From Proteles cristata cristata (taxonomy: Eukaryota; Chordata; Mammalia; Carnivora; Hyaenidae): DNA of 64,000 nucleotides. Every line of letters starts with the position of its first letter. The stretch's first letter is position 1. The DNA lies in NCBI GenBank assembly GCA_017311185.1, contig JAESUZ010003161.1, forward strand, positions 2,775,501-2,839,500, in the 5' to 3' direction. The notes under the pieces were generated by a model. It saw nothing but the letters and a program-made list of their open reading frames with translations. It was not told the origin of the DNA and searched no databases. Shown here piece by piece: positions 1 through 13,200 of this stretch. The position numbers were made by a program, and so were the translations under genes.

Positions 1-1142
1 ATTTATAGACATTACTTCTAAAAAAGTAAAAAGTGTATTCCCAGAGCAGGGTGGGGCAGAATCTCTTAGGGAAAAGGAGTGCATTCTTCAGCTGAGACCT
101 CTATAGTAATTTTTAACCTACAAAATTTCATGGCCTGTATACTTCCAAAAGAGATTAGGGATTTCCTTGAAACAGGGCAGTGTGGCAGCATTAAGAAGTA
201 AACACTGACAGAAATAGCTCTATATAATCTTCACAAGTCTGCAGAAGAAGACAAATTGTATTTCTCTAGGGCAAAAGAAGCTGCCTGACACTCTGTTTCT
301 AGTGAGTGTGACGTGTGAAGCATTACTCTGTCCACACCGCTTCTCCACCATACCCACGCTTTTTTACCCTGCACTCCTCTCTCTCTTTGCTCACTTTGTT
401 TTTCTTCATCTGTTTGTTTTCCGTTTTCTAACTTTTCACTGTCTTACTCTTCATCTCTTTTCACTCTTAAGGACTTTTTAAGTAATTAACTATTTTTCAG
501 TAATGAAGAAATGTATCATTCCATGTAAAACTGAATTTTAACCCTTTAAGACCCAGAAAGTTTTAAACTTTTTGAGGACTGTTTTCTAAAGTTTGTTAGA
601 TACATCGTATTCCCAACAAAGTATATACCAAGCATAGTGCTGGGCACTTAGAGGGGTACAGAGACTTCTGAGGAGCTGTTATTACCCAGAAGAATTAATA
701 GGTACCCACCTACCGACTCATGGGACTATGTCAAATTAGACAGCCATTGTGCCACCTTCCCTGGAATGTAGTGCCTTAGGCAGATGATGCTAGATGGAAA
801 AATTTGCAAAAGGCACTGGTACAGTAAATATTCAATAAGTTTATTTATTGATATAATGTTTATATATCCCAAAAACGATAATTTTATATGTCAGGTAAAA
901 AGCAGAATGGTTCATCAGAGCAGCAGTGATTTATTCGGTAAATATTTGAGTACCTACTATGTGCACGACACATACAGCAATGAGCATGTGCACCTGGTAC
1001 CACATCAGGAAAACTGGAGTGTTTTCAATTTTTTTTCAAATTCAGCTGGCATTTGTTGAGTTGTTATCATGGATCAGGCAGGCAGTGTTTTTTTAAGTCT
1101 TTCCTAAAAATTCAGTATTGTGACAGCCTTTCCTATTAACAG
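1..1142 (+). other. MYCBP2 intron (partial)
   Basis: No exon was recognised. The stretch around 915-970 (sequence like 'TAAATATTTGAGTACCTACTATGTGC') resembles the 3' end of old L2/MIR-type repeats and is too diverged to assign. The rest is AT-rich unique-looking sequence. Confidence 0.6.
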
Positions 1143-1244
1143 CTCTGGCTTGCTCTAGCATCACTATGCGTGCTGGATCAGGACCATGTAGATCGTCTCT
1201 CCTCAGGGAGATGGATGGGAAAGGACGGGCAGCAGAAACAAATG
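1143..1244 (+). CDS. MYCBP2: MYCBP2 coding exon ([10 protein letters not shown]...QKQM)
   Basis: The acceptor AG is at 1141-1142 and the donor GTAAGA follows position 1244. The 34 codons read [20 protein letters not shown] and onward, a segment I recognise from MYCBP2 just before the zinc-rich C-terminus. Phase is 0 on both sides. No exon was recognised to its left in the window. Confidence 0.93.
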
Positions 1245-4200
1245 GTAAGATCAGAATTGTTTTATAAAAACATGTCCTCCTGTCTTGTTTTTCTTTATAA
1301 GTAAGCTTTAGCTTAGCTTAAAAACAAAAACAAAAAAAGAAAAAACCCTGCAAGTCCACAATTAGTGCAAAATTGTGTCACATTGCCCGGGTCATCTCAC
1401 AAGTCTCTTTCACTTAGGGTCCTCTCTTCATAGTCTATTAGGGGCTTTAATTATTATATACAAGAGTTTTCCCCTTCTTCTCTGAGCCATGCTTACACCA
1501 CATCAAAATGTGCTTTTAGCCACACTAAATGTTCTTCAGTCTTATGGAAAGAAGGAAATAAAGCATTAAGAGAAGCACCATGACATACCATTTATTCACA
1601 AGTATACCGTACTTAAAGTAGGTTTGACAGGTGTGCCTACATTCACTGGAAGGGAAGACATTATATAGGCCCTTTCAACATTTTCTCATTAATGTTAAGT
1701 TTCAGAATGAATCATTTACTCATTTAGCATACAGAATGTTTGCATGTAGGAGGAGAAAATGTCTTAAGTCATTAAAGTATACATGTTTATTTTATTAATC
1801 ATTGAAACTGCTCAGCACATTAATTATTGAATTAGAGGTTTGGAGGGATGTTTATATTTAAGTACACTTGCCATAATTCTGTTTAATGTTCAGATTCTAA
1901 ATTCCTAATAGACTTCAAAACAACATTGTTGTGAATAAATTACATTCCATTTGTATGTGTCTGAAACTTTCTTGTTATTGTAAAGTAACATGTGGAAATG
2001 ACTTGTTTTAGCCTATGTGTGACAACCATGATGATGGAGAAACTGCAGCAATCATTTTATGCAACGTGTGTGGAAATCTGTGCACCGACTGTGACAGGTT
2101 CCTTCATCTTCATCGGCGAACCAAAACCCATCAAAGACAGGTGAAGATGTCTGTCTTTACACTCAGAACAGCATCTGGAGCATAAGATACAGCCAATAAA
2201 TTTTGAAATAAATGGGGGGAAGAGGCTTGATGTAATGGGAAAAGGGGACTTTGGGATCAGAGACCTCAGTGGAGTTCCCAACTGCCTCACTTACCAGCTG
2301 TGTAAAAAGACAGTTGTTTAGCCTCTCTGAGACTTCATCTCTGCATTTTAAAAAACGGGGTTGTTGTGAAGATTCAAGACAAGATTGGAAATATCTGAAA
2401 CTTCTTAGAGTGCTTTGTAAATAAAAGCCATTTTTTTGAGTAAATATTACACTTCCTCTTTCCAAGTGATAAATAAAATATTTTCCCCTTTTCTTTAATG
2501 AAACAATAGGTTTTCAAAGAGGAAGAAGAAGCTATAAAGGTTGACCTTCATGAAGGTTGTGGTAGAACCAAATTGTTCTGGTTGATGGCACTAGCAGATT
2601 CAAAAACAATGAAGGCAATGGTGGAATTCCGAGAGCACACAGGTAAAAGAGGATTTATGATTGAAGCATGCCTTCAAAAAAAGATTGACCCATGACTACT
2701 GATTATGATTGAACTGGATGATATGAATGTGAATTCTTCAATGTGGATTATTTTGAGTATATTCTGGCAACTATGACATCATTGATCACTGTATCATTAT
2801 ATTTACTAGACAATGTTATATAGTAGAGAGAACATTAGACCACAAGTTGGGAAACCTGGTTTGTCACTCACTGGCTGTGTTACCTTGAGCAAATCATTTT
2901 ATCTCCAAAATATGTGGTGTGGTGTTTCATTTTTTATTTTTTTCTAAAGTAAATCTGGTTATATTCTCAACTTAAAGTTACATTGAATCTTATGAATTCT
3001 TAGTTTTCAGAACCCCTGTATTCTGCCTTTTGTCTGACTGACAAAAATTTGTGGTGTTTGAGTGGAGTGCAAATCTGAACGAATTAACTCTAGGAGTAAT
3101 TTTTCATGATACAAAAGCATGGTCTTTCCTTCTCATAGGTGATTTCTTTTTCTCCTATCATCCAATAGCAGATGATGCATTTATAAATGTTCTGGTGTTG
3201 AACCATTCTTGTATTCATGAATTAAACTATCCTTTAAAAAAAACTTTTTTCCTGTAAATATTGCTAAATTCTGTGTATTACTATTATATTTAGAATTTTT
3301 ATATCTGTGTTTTCACATGAGCTGCATTTTTCAAATCTTCCTGTTCTTTTTCCTGTTGTTCTCTTCTTATTTTCTGGATTCTGTTACTTCTTTGATGATT
3401 TCAGACATTTAATTTCCTTTTCATATTGTTCTGTCTACTCTAGTTCCTTAGATGGGAATTCTTCTGTATTTAAGCTTCTTATTATCTGATGATAGGTTTT
3501 TTTTATACCATATAATTTTGCTATTGTAGAACTTCTTAAAGAGCTATCTTTCTTCTGTGTATTATTCTCTAATTTTTATTACATTTTGTCTGCAAAATAT
3601 ATTCATCTGTGCTTTCGGAGCTGGGGATTTGTCTTATCTGCTCAACTTCCTATCCATTTGGCCTCAGATAGATCTTTAGTTGCTTGTCTTACTGTCAAAC
3701 CACCAGGCTGATTTCCCGATGATAGCAACTGATATACACCAGATTCTCCTGTTGGTTGTTTTGTTTTGTTTTGTTTTTTTATTTAGCTGCATTAAAATAT
3801 GTGGGAAACATATCCTTAAGTTAGGTTTTTCTCTATCTGCTTGAACCTAGGCAAACCCACCACAAGTAGCTCAGAAGCATGCCGCTTCTGTGGTTCCAGG
3901 AGTGGGACAGAGTTATCTGCTGTTGGCAGTGTTTGTTCTGATGCAGATTGCCAGGTGAGTATATAGGAGACACTCAGGCTGTCCCAGTAAGGAATAGCTT
4001 GTATTCCTTCACGACGTATTCACTTCATATAAATAAAAGTTAGAGCTCAGCATCACTTCAGTTTTCTAAATTAGTATATTCCCCATGTCAAGAGTTAAAT
4101 TCTTGAGGCACCAGGGTAGCTCAGTCAGTTGGGCATCCAGCTTTGGCTCATGTCATGATCTCATCATTCATGAGTTTGAGCCCCATGTCAGACCCTGTGC

Positions 4201-7200
4201 TAACAGCTCAGAGCCTGGAGCCTGCTTCAGATTCTGTGTCTCCCTTTCTCTGTGTCCCCACTCACACCCTTTCTCTCAAAAATAAACACACATTAAAAAA
4301 AAAAAAGTTAAATTCTTTAGCAGAGCTAGAGAATGGATAAGTTTCTCAAGCCCAAACCAGACTGTGTGTTTATCAGCTACCATCATAATATATTTAATGT
4401 TTGCTTTTGTGCTAGAAACAGGTAAAAATGTGTGGACTGCATTTCCTTTACCTCTTACATACTTTACTCATTTATTTCCCTATAAAAAAACTTCCAGTAT
4501 TTAAGAATTCTTTAGTTCTGAACACCCATACACATGTTCCATGCTGTCCAAATATTTTCAGTTCCTTAAGTCAGTTAACAAGAATTTGAATAGGGCCCCG
4601 CTATGAAAGATACCCAAATATTTTTTATACCATTTTAGTAAGGAGATAGGTGGTGATTAGGAGATTGTATATCAGGACTTCTTTTGCTTCAGGACTATGC
4701 ATGAAAATAAATAGTTTAAAATTATATTTCATTTTTTATCAGCATTCTTTTTATGTAAATTGAACTGTATGTTAGCAAACTGGACAACAAATTATATTTT
4801 AAAAATTACACTTTAAAAATTTTTTAATTAAAAATTACACATTAAAATCCTTGCTGATCTTTAAGTTATATTCAAATGAAGAATAAAAATAACCTTATTG
4901 TTACATAACCTAAATGTGTATTTCCTGTGGGAAATATCTTGGAAAATTAATATAATGGATACAACTACCAGGATATATGCCCTTTTTGATATTTGGAATG
5001 CCATTATGATTTATATTTATAGGAATATGCTAAGATAGCCTGTAGTAAGACGCATCCTTGTGGCCATCCATGTGGAGGTGTTAAAAACGAGGAGCGCTGT
5101 CTGCCCTGCCTGCACGGCTGTGATAAGAGCGCCACCACACTGAAGCAAGACGCGGATGACATGTGCATGATCTGTTTCACCGAGGCGCTCTCAGCAGCAC
5201 CAGCCATTCAGGTTGTCTCAGCTCTTACAGTGTTAAACATGCCTAGAACTTAAAACGGGAAGTATAAATGTATTTGTTAAATAAATAGATCACCGAACCT
5301 ATTTTATATCATTGGAAGAAAATGTCCCACTAACATCTTCCAGTTTCTTGAAGAGCAAATTCCATCCCTTTAGGTTTCTTTCCATTTTGTGTGCTGAGCT
5401 TTAATTCGTGATTTGTGTGAATCTATATGATCAATAGAATGTATAAAATGTTAAGGGAGGAAAAAATAATAAGGTTAATAAGGTTATCCAGTAACCACTC
5501 TCTTCTTAATTTCAAAAGCCCAGAATGGTGGCATTATGTAATTGATAAACGTACCTGTATGTGTAATTCATATGCATACAAGTGAATAATTTTAAATTGC
5601 TCCCTAACCAGGCTTACTCTTTTAAGGTGGTAATAAATTGGGAGAAGCTGAAGATCTAGCTTATAATATATCATGAATAACAAAGAAGTACTGAAATTTC
5701 ATTATTCTAAACTTGATTTTTCTCTTACCTGCTTTAACTAGCACCTTGCGTTTAACATTAATCTGCCATTTATTCAAGTGTTTAATGTTATCACATTTGC
5801 TTATATCCCTTTCCTTTTTTAATTCAAGCTGGACTGCAGTCACGTATTCCACTTACAGTGCTGCCGACGAGTTTTGGAAAACAGATGGCTTGGTCCAAGG
5901 ATAACATTTGGTTTTATATCTTGTCCCATTTGCAAGGTATGGAGAGAATCAGAAACTACTTTCTATTTTTATCTTTATCTTCATCTTTCAGAATAAACAC
6001 GTCATCATCTCTTGGTGTCCTTCCCAATTTACTTTTTACCCCCCGGGTCCCCATCAGTTTCTGTTCTTTTCATCCAGGTGTGCCAGAGAATGTTATAAGA
6101 TCCATCTATTATAATGCATTTCAAAACAGTAAGTGTCAATTAAAAACTATTTAAATGGAATTAAACATATTGCGTCAGAAAATTCATGTAGACATCATCA
6201 TGCATGGAGTTCATCACCACTTTCAGACCAAGTCATGTGACATGACAGCAGGTGAATGAGCCTGTGGTGCTTGTAGGTTCTTATACCTGTAAGGTATAAG
6301 AAGGCTGGGTTTTCAGGGCCATTAAGACAGATGCTTTTGAAGCATAGGTAAAATAAGGAGAAAATTGTTGATATTCTGACACATCTCTTTAAAAATAGTA
6401 AACAGAGTAGCAACTTGTTTTGGCAAGGCAGTGATGATTAACAAAAAACCTTTGTTTAATAATATAATTGACAGTGCCTTCTCTAGTAATTCTTCATTCC
6501 TTCTTGTTCTATTAAGTCCTCCTTATTTCCTTCAGATGTGCAGACTGGTATAAAGGGTATAAGATGCAAAGACTTAGCATAAACATTGCTTAGTTAGACT
6601 GAGGAACAGTCAAAAAGATCGTAGCAAATACTTTTCTCTCTTATACGGTGCCACAGAAAAGGTCACGTTTAGGAAATGATATACGAAGGTGATGTAGAAA
6701 GTACTGTCTCTTCACTTCTGTCACCTGACACTCTACCCTACCCCAAACAACCAGAACCCACACACACAGGGATTTTGTCCTATTTGTGGCAGCAAGGCAA
6801 CCATTTACTCCCAGAGGAGCTAAGGCAGCAGGAGATATATTTCAGACTCAGGAAATATGAAGCCAATAAAACAGAATTTTCATGTTTTTCGTCCCCTTTT
6901 GTCCCTGATCTTGGAAAAATTTGGGATTGTGAGGGTTTTACAGGATTATTTTTAAATGGTATTTTTTTTAGAAAATGTTCACTCTGGTTATTTCCTAGCA
7001 CAATGCTTAGTCTTAGATGCTAACTTAAGTATTTGTTGAACTCATAACTAAATGTTCATTTTTTTAAATTTCAGAACAAAATAAATCATATAGTATTAAA
7101 AGACCTGCTTGATCCAATAAAAGATCTCTATGAAGATGTCAGAAGAAAAGCCTTAATGAGACTGGAATATGAAGGTCTACATAAGAGTGAAGCTATCACA

Positions 7201-10200
7201 ACTCCTGGTGTGAGATTTTATAATGACCCAGCTGGCTATGCCATGAATAGATATGCATATTATGTCTGCTACAAATGCAGAAAGGTATGCTATAAATTAT
7301 CATGGGAATCTTTAAGACCTAGAGATTACCTGTATGATTAAGAATTGAATTGTATAGGGGCACCTGGGTGGCTTAGTCGGTTAAGCATCCGACTTTCGCT
7401 TAGGTCATGATCTCGCGGTTCGTGGGTTCGAGCCCCGCGTCGGGCTCTGTGCTGACTGCCAGCTCAGAGCCTGGAGCCTGTTTCAGAGTCTGTGACTCCC
7501 TCTCTCTCTGACCCTCCCCTGCTCACGCTCTCTCTCTCTCTCTCCTAGAAATAAATAAAAATTAAAAAAAAAAAAGAATTGAATTGTATAATGATATTGA
7601 ATTCTTATATCTTAAGTCTGAAGTTAAAAATGAGAAAGCTTGATACTATGTTTTAAGTTGAACTTTTTTACTTAATTTGTTTTGGGACTTTTTTTTAACC
7701 TATACAAACTATGGGATTTTTTTTTTAATCTACACAGTTTCTAAAGCATGTAATATTTCTGTACACAAGCCACTTCACCGTCAGTAATCTCCTGTTTGCC
7801 AAATCCAGTTGGTTCTTAAATAAACTTCTCCTACTTGACTCTTTTCACCATTTCCTCATTAAAATTCCTTGGCTTCCAAGACACTAGTCTTGATATTCTC
7901 TTTCTTTCTGGTTATTTTTCTTTTAGTCCTTTATAAGGTTCCTTTTCATTCACCTACTCCTTACAGATTTACTTTCTCGGCACTGTATTCTTGCCTAATT
8001 ATAACCTTCTTACCTTTCCAGAGCTCTTGTTCGCCAAACATCTGTACCATTCTGACCTTGCAAAATTATTGAGATTTAGATACAAATATTTAACTGCTTA
8101 CCAGACATTGTAATTTCTCACAGATGGTTCAAGGTCCACACGAGGAATAACTACATTCATTGACTTCGACTCTGTCAGTGTCTAGTCTTTATTTACAAAG
8201 TCTTGTCAATTCTGTCTTTAAATATCTCTGAGTTGTTTTTTTCTATTACAACTTCAGCAAGCCTAATCCTTTTCTTTGGTAATTATAGTAGCCTTCTTAC
8301 TGAGCCCCTTGTGTGGAGCCCCTAACCCCTATATTCAATCCTTTACATTCACATTGCTACTAGTAGATTAATATTTCCAACCCTTAAATCTGATTGTGTC
8401 ATTTTTCTGCTTATAGTACTGTAATAGCCGTGTCCGCACTCCAGTCTCATTTCCCAGTGTGCTCCCATTTGTGCCTCATGCTACAAAATACTGAACAGCC
8501 TGCAGCTCCCCAAGCTCGGCCATGTTTGCTCCCTCACCGACTCCTCTGTGCCATTGCATAGGCTGTTTCTCCTTATGGCATGCACTTTTCTACTCCTTCT
8601 ATGCATTGTACTCTCATCCGACACCTGCCCACACACATCTCCTACTCATAGCCACATCTGTCCAATCACACATCTGTTTCACCTCCTCTGTAATGTGCCC
8701 ACGCTTCTGCTCCACTACCACGTGATTTTGGTATCTTGCGTACCGCCTTTAGAGCACTCTGTATCTTGTTATGATTACTGGTTCACTTGTCTCAGCACTA
8801 CTTGATACATTCTGTGAGAACTGAGAATGAAGGATTATGTGTTTTCACTTCTCTTTCTCCAGTACTTGGCACTTCCTAGGCACTAAGTTAACTAGAGAAT
8901 GAATAAAATAAGTGAAGGAATATTTCGTCTGTAAATGGTGTATAGTCTCCCAATGTAACAGAAAGAATATACAGCTAATGAATGGAAAGCTAAATAGATA
9001 GATGATAGCCAGAAAGGCAAATATATATATGTACATTCAAGGAAAAACTAATAGTGTACATTTGTAAAATGTGTACTGTTACAAATAACAAAATACTTAT
9101 TTCTGTGTGATATGCTAAACCTCATAAATGAATATTGTTTTACCCCAGGGATGACAATTGACTGTCTAGGGGGCCAAGCAGGGACTCTAGAAGAGTGAAA
9201 CAGCTGAAATAAGCACTAGACCTCGGGACAAATATTTCTGAGGCCAGATTTAGTGGTGGGCAACCATTGATAACCTCTTTATCAATGGAGCCTGTCTTTT
9301 GACCTGCTTTTCTGGTACAGATAATACATTAATATTGACTCATCTTGTTTATCATCACATATGGACATAGCTTTTTGGCTATGAGACATGTTGTACATGC
9401 AGATTGCCGCATTTATAATTGGCCTCATTTATGTTGTGCCCAAAGCAAATACAGATAAATCATCCCCCAAGATAATTTCATTTATTCAAGCATGTATATT
9501 GGATACTGTTGAATTCCAGCACACAGTATATAGCTTTGTAAATATAAGCAGTCTTCTGAGTAGAATTACCGAATTGCCCTTTCCTTTTCTTTTCTTCTTC
9601 TCTTTTTTTTTTTTTTTTTTAAGTTAACTCTGTGCCCAATGTGGGGCTTGAACTCACAACCCTGAGATTCAGAGTCTCATGCTTTCCCACTTGAGCTAGC
9701 CAGTGCCCCTTCCCTTTCCTTTTTAAAAACTTTTGTATGGATGAAATTTATTTTTTCTGTCCAATTAACCCCAGGATTCAAATTGTGTACTAATATTTAT
9801 TTTAGGCATATTTTTTGTACTACAGTATTAAAATTTGGAAATTAGGCATGTTTATCAAAGCAATAGAAGAAAGCATTTAATGCTTCAAAATGAGAAAAAT
9901 TACTTAAACTTTGCCCTGAAAAAGCACTTTCTCTTCACTCTTTAATTTACTGTTATTGATATTTATTTGGAATATTATACATTCCTTTGTTATTTTGCTT
10001 TGACAATATGGTGTTTGACCTTACTACTCTAAGCATGAGTTTATTTCAGATTAAAGTAGCTTTATTTCATACCCTCATCTAACCATAATGGGCACCCAGT
10101 AGGCACTGCAAGGAAGAGTCTAATAGATAATAGTATTTTCTAAGACCGCTTGATTTTATTTTCACTAACCTCATTCTGTATCTTCCATGGCAAAATTTTT

Positions 10201-13200
10201 GTTGTTGTTCTCCACATAGGCATATTTTGGTGGCGAAGCTCGGTGCGATGCTGAGGCTGGACAAGGGGATGACTATGATCCCAGAGAGCTCATTTGTGGT
10301 GCCTGTTCTGATGTGTCCAGGGCTCAGGTGGGTAGCACATTTTAATAGAAAGGACAGTTTAGATATATTACCCTTCTTTTTTTTTTTCCAAAAATAATAA
10401 TGTAACTAAGATGGTAGGAATAATATAGCAGGTTTTTGCCCAGTGCTTATAGCAGTGTATCATCTTTCAAATCAATTTATATGTTACTTTCTTGGATGAT
10501 ATTTGCATTTTATAACTTTGTCTTCCATAAAATAACCACCATATCTCAACAAGTAATAAATTTACTTTTTTCATTTTCTTAAACCTGCAGTCACACATTT
10601 AGTTTTACCTCATTTTGATGAAATCTTCATAGTACATCTGTGAGACTGAGAGATAGATTAAATATTATTAACTATTCAGTTTGGCCGTCCAGGAAAAACT
10701 TACCAGGAAATTAACTGTCTTACTTATTAAATCAGATTGACTATGATGATCTGAGATTAGAATTTTCAGCTTTCTGCAGACCTTTTGGGCAAAGCATGCA
10801 TTTATTCATTAATTTTTTAATGTGTGTGTATATATATATCATCAGTTTTCCAGTCAGTTTTGAGATGTGTATACTCTCGTGATAAGAATCACTAAGCTAT
10901 ATATATAACTATCGTAACTGTAATTGAAATAGACATGCTATAATAATCTTGTGTCTATTTATTTTCTTTTGCTATAGATGTGTCCAAAACATGGCACAGA
11001 CTTTTTGGAATATAAATGTCGCTACTGCTGTTCAGTGGCTGTCTTTTTCTGTTTTGGAACAACACATTTTTGTAATGCTTGTCATGATGATTTTCAAAGA
11101 ATGACTAGCATTCCTAAGGAAGAACTACCACACTGTCCTGCAGGTATGCTTTTAATACGTTTAAACATTGTTGTGTTGTATATACTTTTGAGTTTAATGT
11201 GATCACATGACAACCCTGTTCTGAGTGGCAGAAATCTGGTTCAAACTAACCTAAAGAATTAGAGCAAATTTCTTGTCACTGTAAGCTTTTGACATTCTGA
11301 GTGAAGTAGAAAGATCACCATGGTGATGAAGGGTTAGGAGTTGTAATGGAAACCAGTTGCCTGGAGAAGAAGGAAGTCAGTAAAAGAATCACTGGTTAGC
11401 ACTAAAGGGCCATGTGAAGTTTGGAGTTATGAGTTAATAGAACAATTTTAAAGGATTTTGTGATTTTTTTTTTTTTTTGAGAATTCTGGAACCAGCACCA
11501 TAAAATGGACAAGTGATTTGATCTAGGATGGCTGGGAATTGGCAGCGTAGCAAGCATTAGAAAGCCATGGAGTTAAGCCACTGAGAATACAGGAGAAATG
11601 ATTGTGTGTGGAGGTCAGGCTGACAAAAATAAGAATATACAAGCAAAAAGAAGCTGAAAAGATGGGAAGAGGTCAGGAGTCTGGGAGTCCCAATGAAGTG
11701 GAGTGCCAGGCTTCACAGAAATGAGGGAAGTGGAAGGGGAGGTAAATATGACCAAAGAGGAGAATTTTACATGAGATGTATCTGAACTTGGTGAAAATTC
11801 ATAAGGTATGTACTGTGCAGTACTCACAGCACAGTGTACAATCTTTTTAAAGCTGAGAAACATACTCATCCACTGCTTATCCGACAACAGATGCTACTGT
11901 AGAAAAAGCCTCTCAAAATTGCAGACACATCTGCCCTTCAACAGTCCCACTTCTGGGGATATACCTACATATGTGAGGTAATTAAAAAAAGCAGATATAC
12001 AACATATACTATGTTCATTGCAACATAGCTTGTAACAGTAAAAATTCATAAGCAATCCAGGTGTCCAGCAGAAGGGTGGTTACATACTAAGTACTGTGCA
12101 CCATCAAAAAAAGAGAATGGTGAGGAGGATGGAGTTTCTATGTACTGATATGAAAAGATGTGTAGGAGACTTACATGGAAAATCAAGTTATAGAACAAGG
12201 TACGTAGTATGCTGTCTTGTAGGAAAGGGGAAAATGAAAATATATACTCATATTTTTTATATCCGTGTTTTAAAAACTGGAGCGATACACTAGAAGTTAA
12301 TAAAATTAATTTGCTACTGGGAAAAATCGGGAAGATAGGTAGAGATGAAAGAAAAGTAACTTATTGTATACAGCGTTTTAACATTTTGGTTTTTAAGCCA
12401 TGAGAAATATATTATTGATTCAGAACAAATAAGTAGGTTTTTTTTAAGTAGAGCTACTTTTGCTATTTTGTTTATGTTAATTAGATAAAAGATTGTTTGT
12501 GTCAAACAGAAACTGTTACATTCTTTCCCCTCTAAAGACTTTTTTTTTTTTAATTAGATGTAGTAGACTCTGAAAGAAGCAAGATTAGAATATGAGGCTA
12601 GGCGTTAAGGATAATGACCAGAATAAAGATGTGGAATGTAATAGTAGGAGGAGGGTGGTGAGCAGGAGGGCTTTTGAGTTGAACGTTGTAAGTCAGTGGT
12701 CTAGAAGTAAATGGGGAACCAGGAGACTTAGTCTTGCTTCCTGACCTCATGCTTCCTGGCCTCATGACACAGAGGAGCTCAGGGGATAGGCAGTTTCTAG
12801 TTGAGAAACTTAGAGGCAAGCAATGACATTAAGAGAAAATCCGCATTTTTACTTAATGAAAGAAAGTTTGTTCTATGTTCAGAAACAAAGACAAAACAAC
12901 AACCAAACATTAAAAGTAATCCAAAGGTTAGCTAGCAATAAAACAGGTGTGGAGAACACAGTGGTGGGGTGGTCGCTGAGAGGTTCCAGCAAAGGCAAGG
13001 CTTCCCCTCACACATTCACATGAACACCCAGCTTGGCCACTACAGAGACTTTACCCTGGGAACAACCATGAGCCAGAGGTATGAGGCAGGAAAGGATTTA
13101 GAGAGATAACAGAAGGAAGGAACTGACATCGATCCTGGGCATGTTCACATACATCTTCCTACCTAGTTTTTACAACCTACAAGGTCGCTGGTGTTATCCC

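Noticed and set aside
6676..7023. 115-codon frame in a MYCBP2 intron as a possible extra exon
   Set aside because: Adjacent MYCBP2 exons join in phase without it and the sequence does not resemble the protein.
8522..8805. Overlapping Cys/His-rich short frames
   Set aside because: They lie entirely within an L2 fragment.
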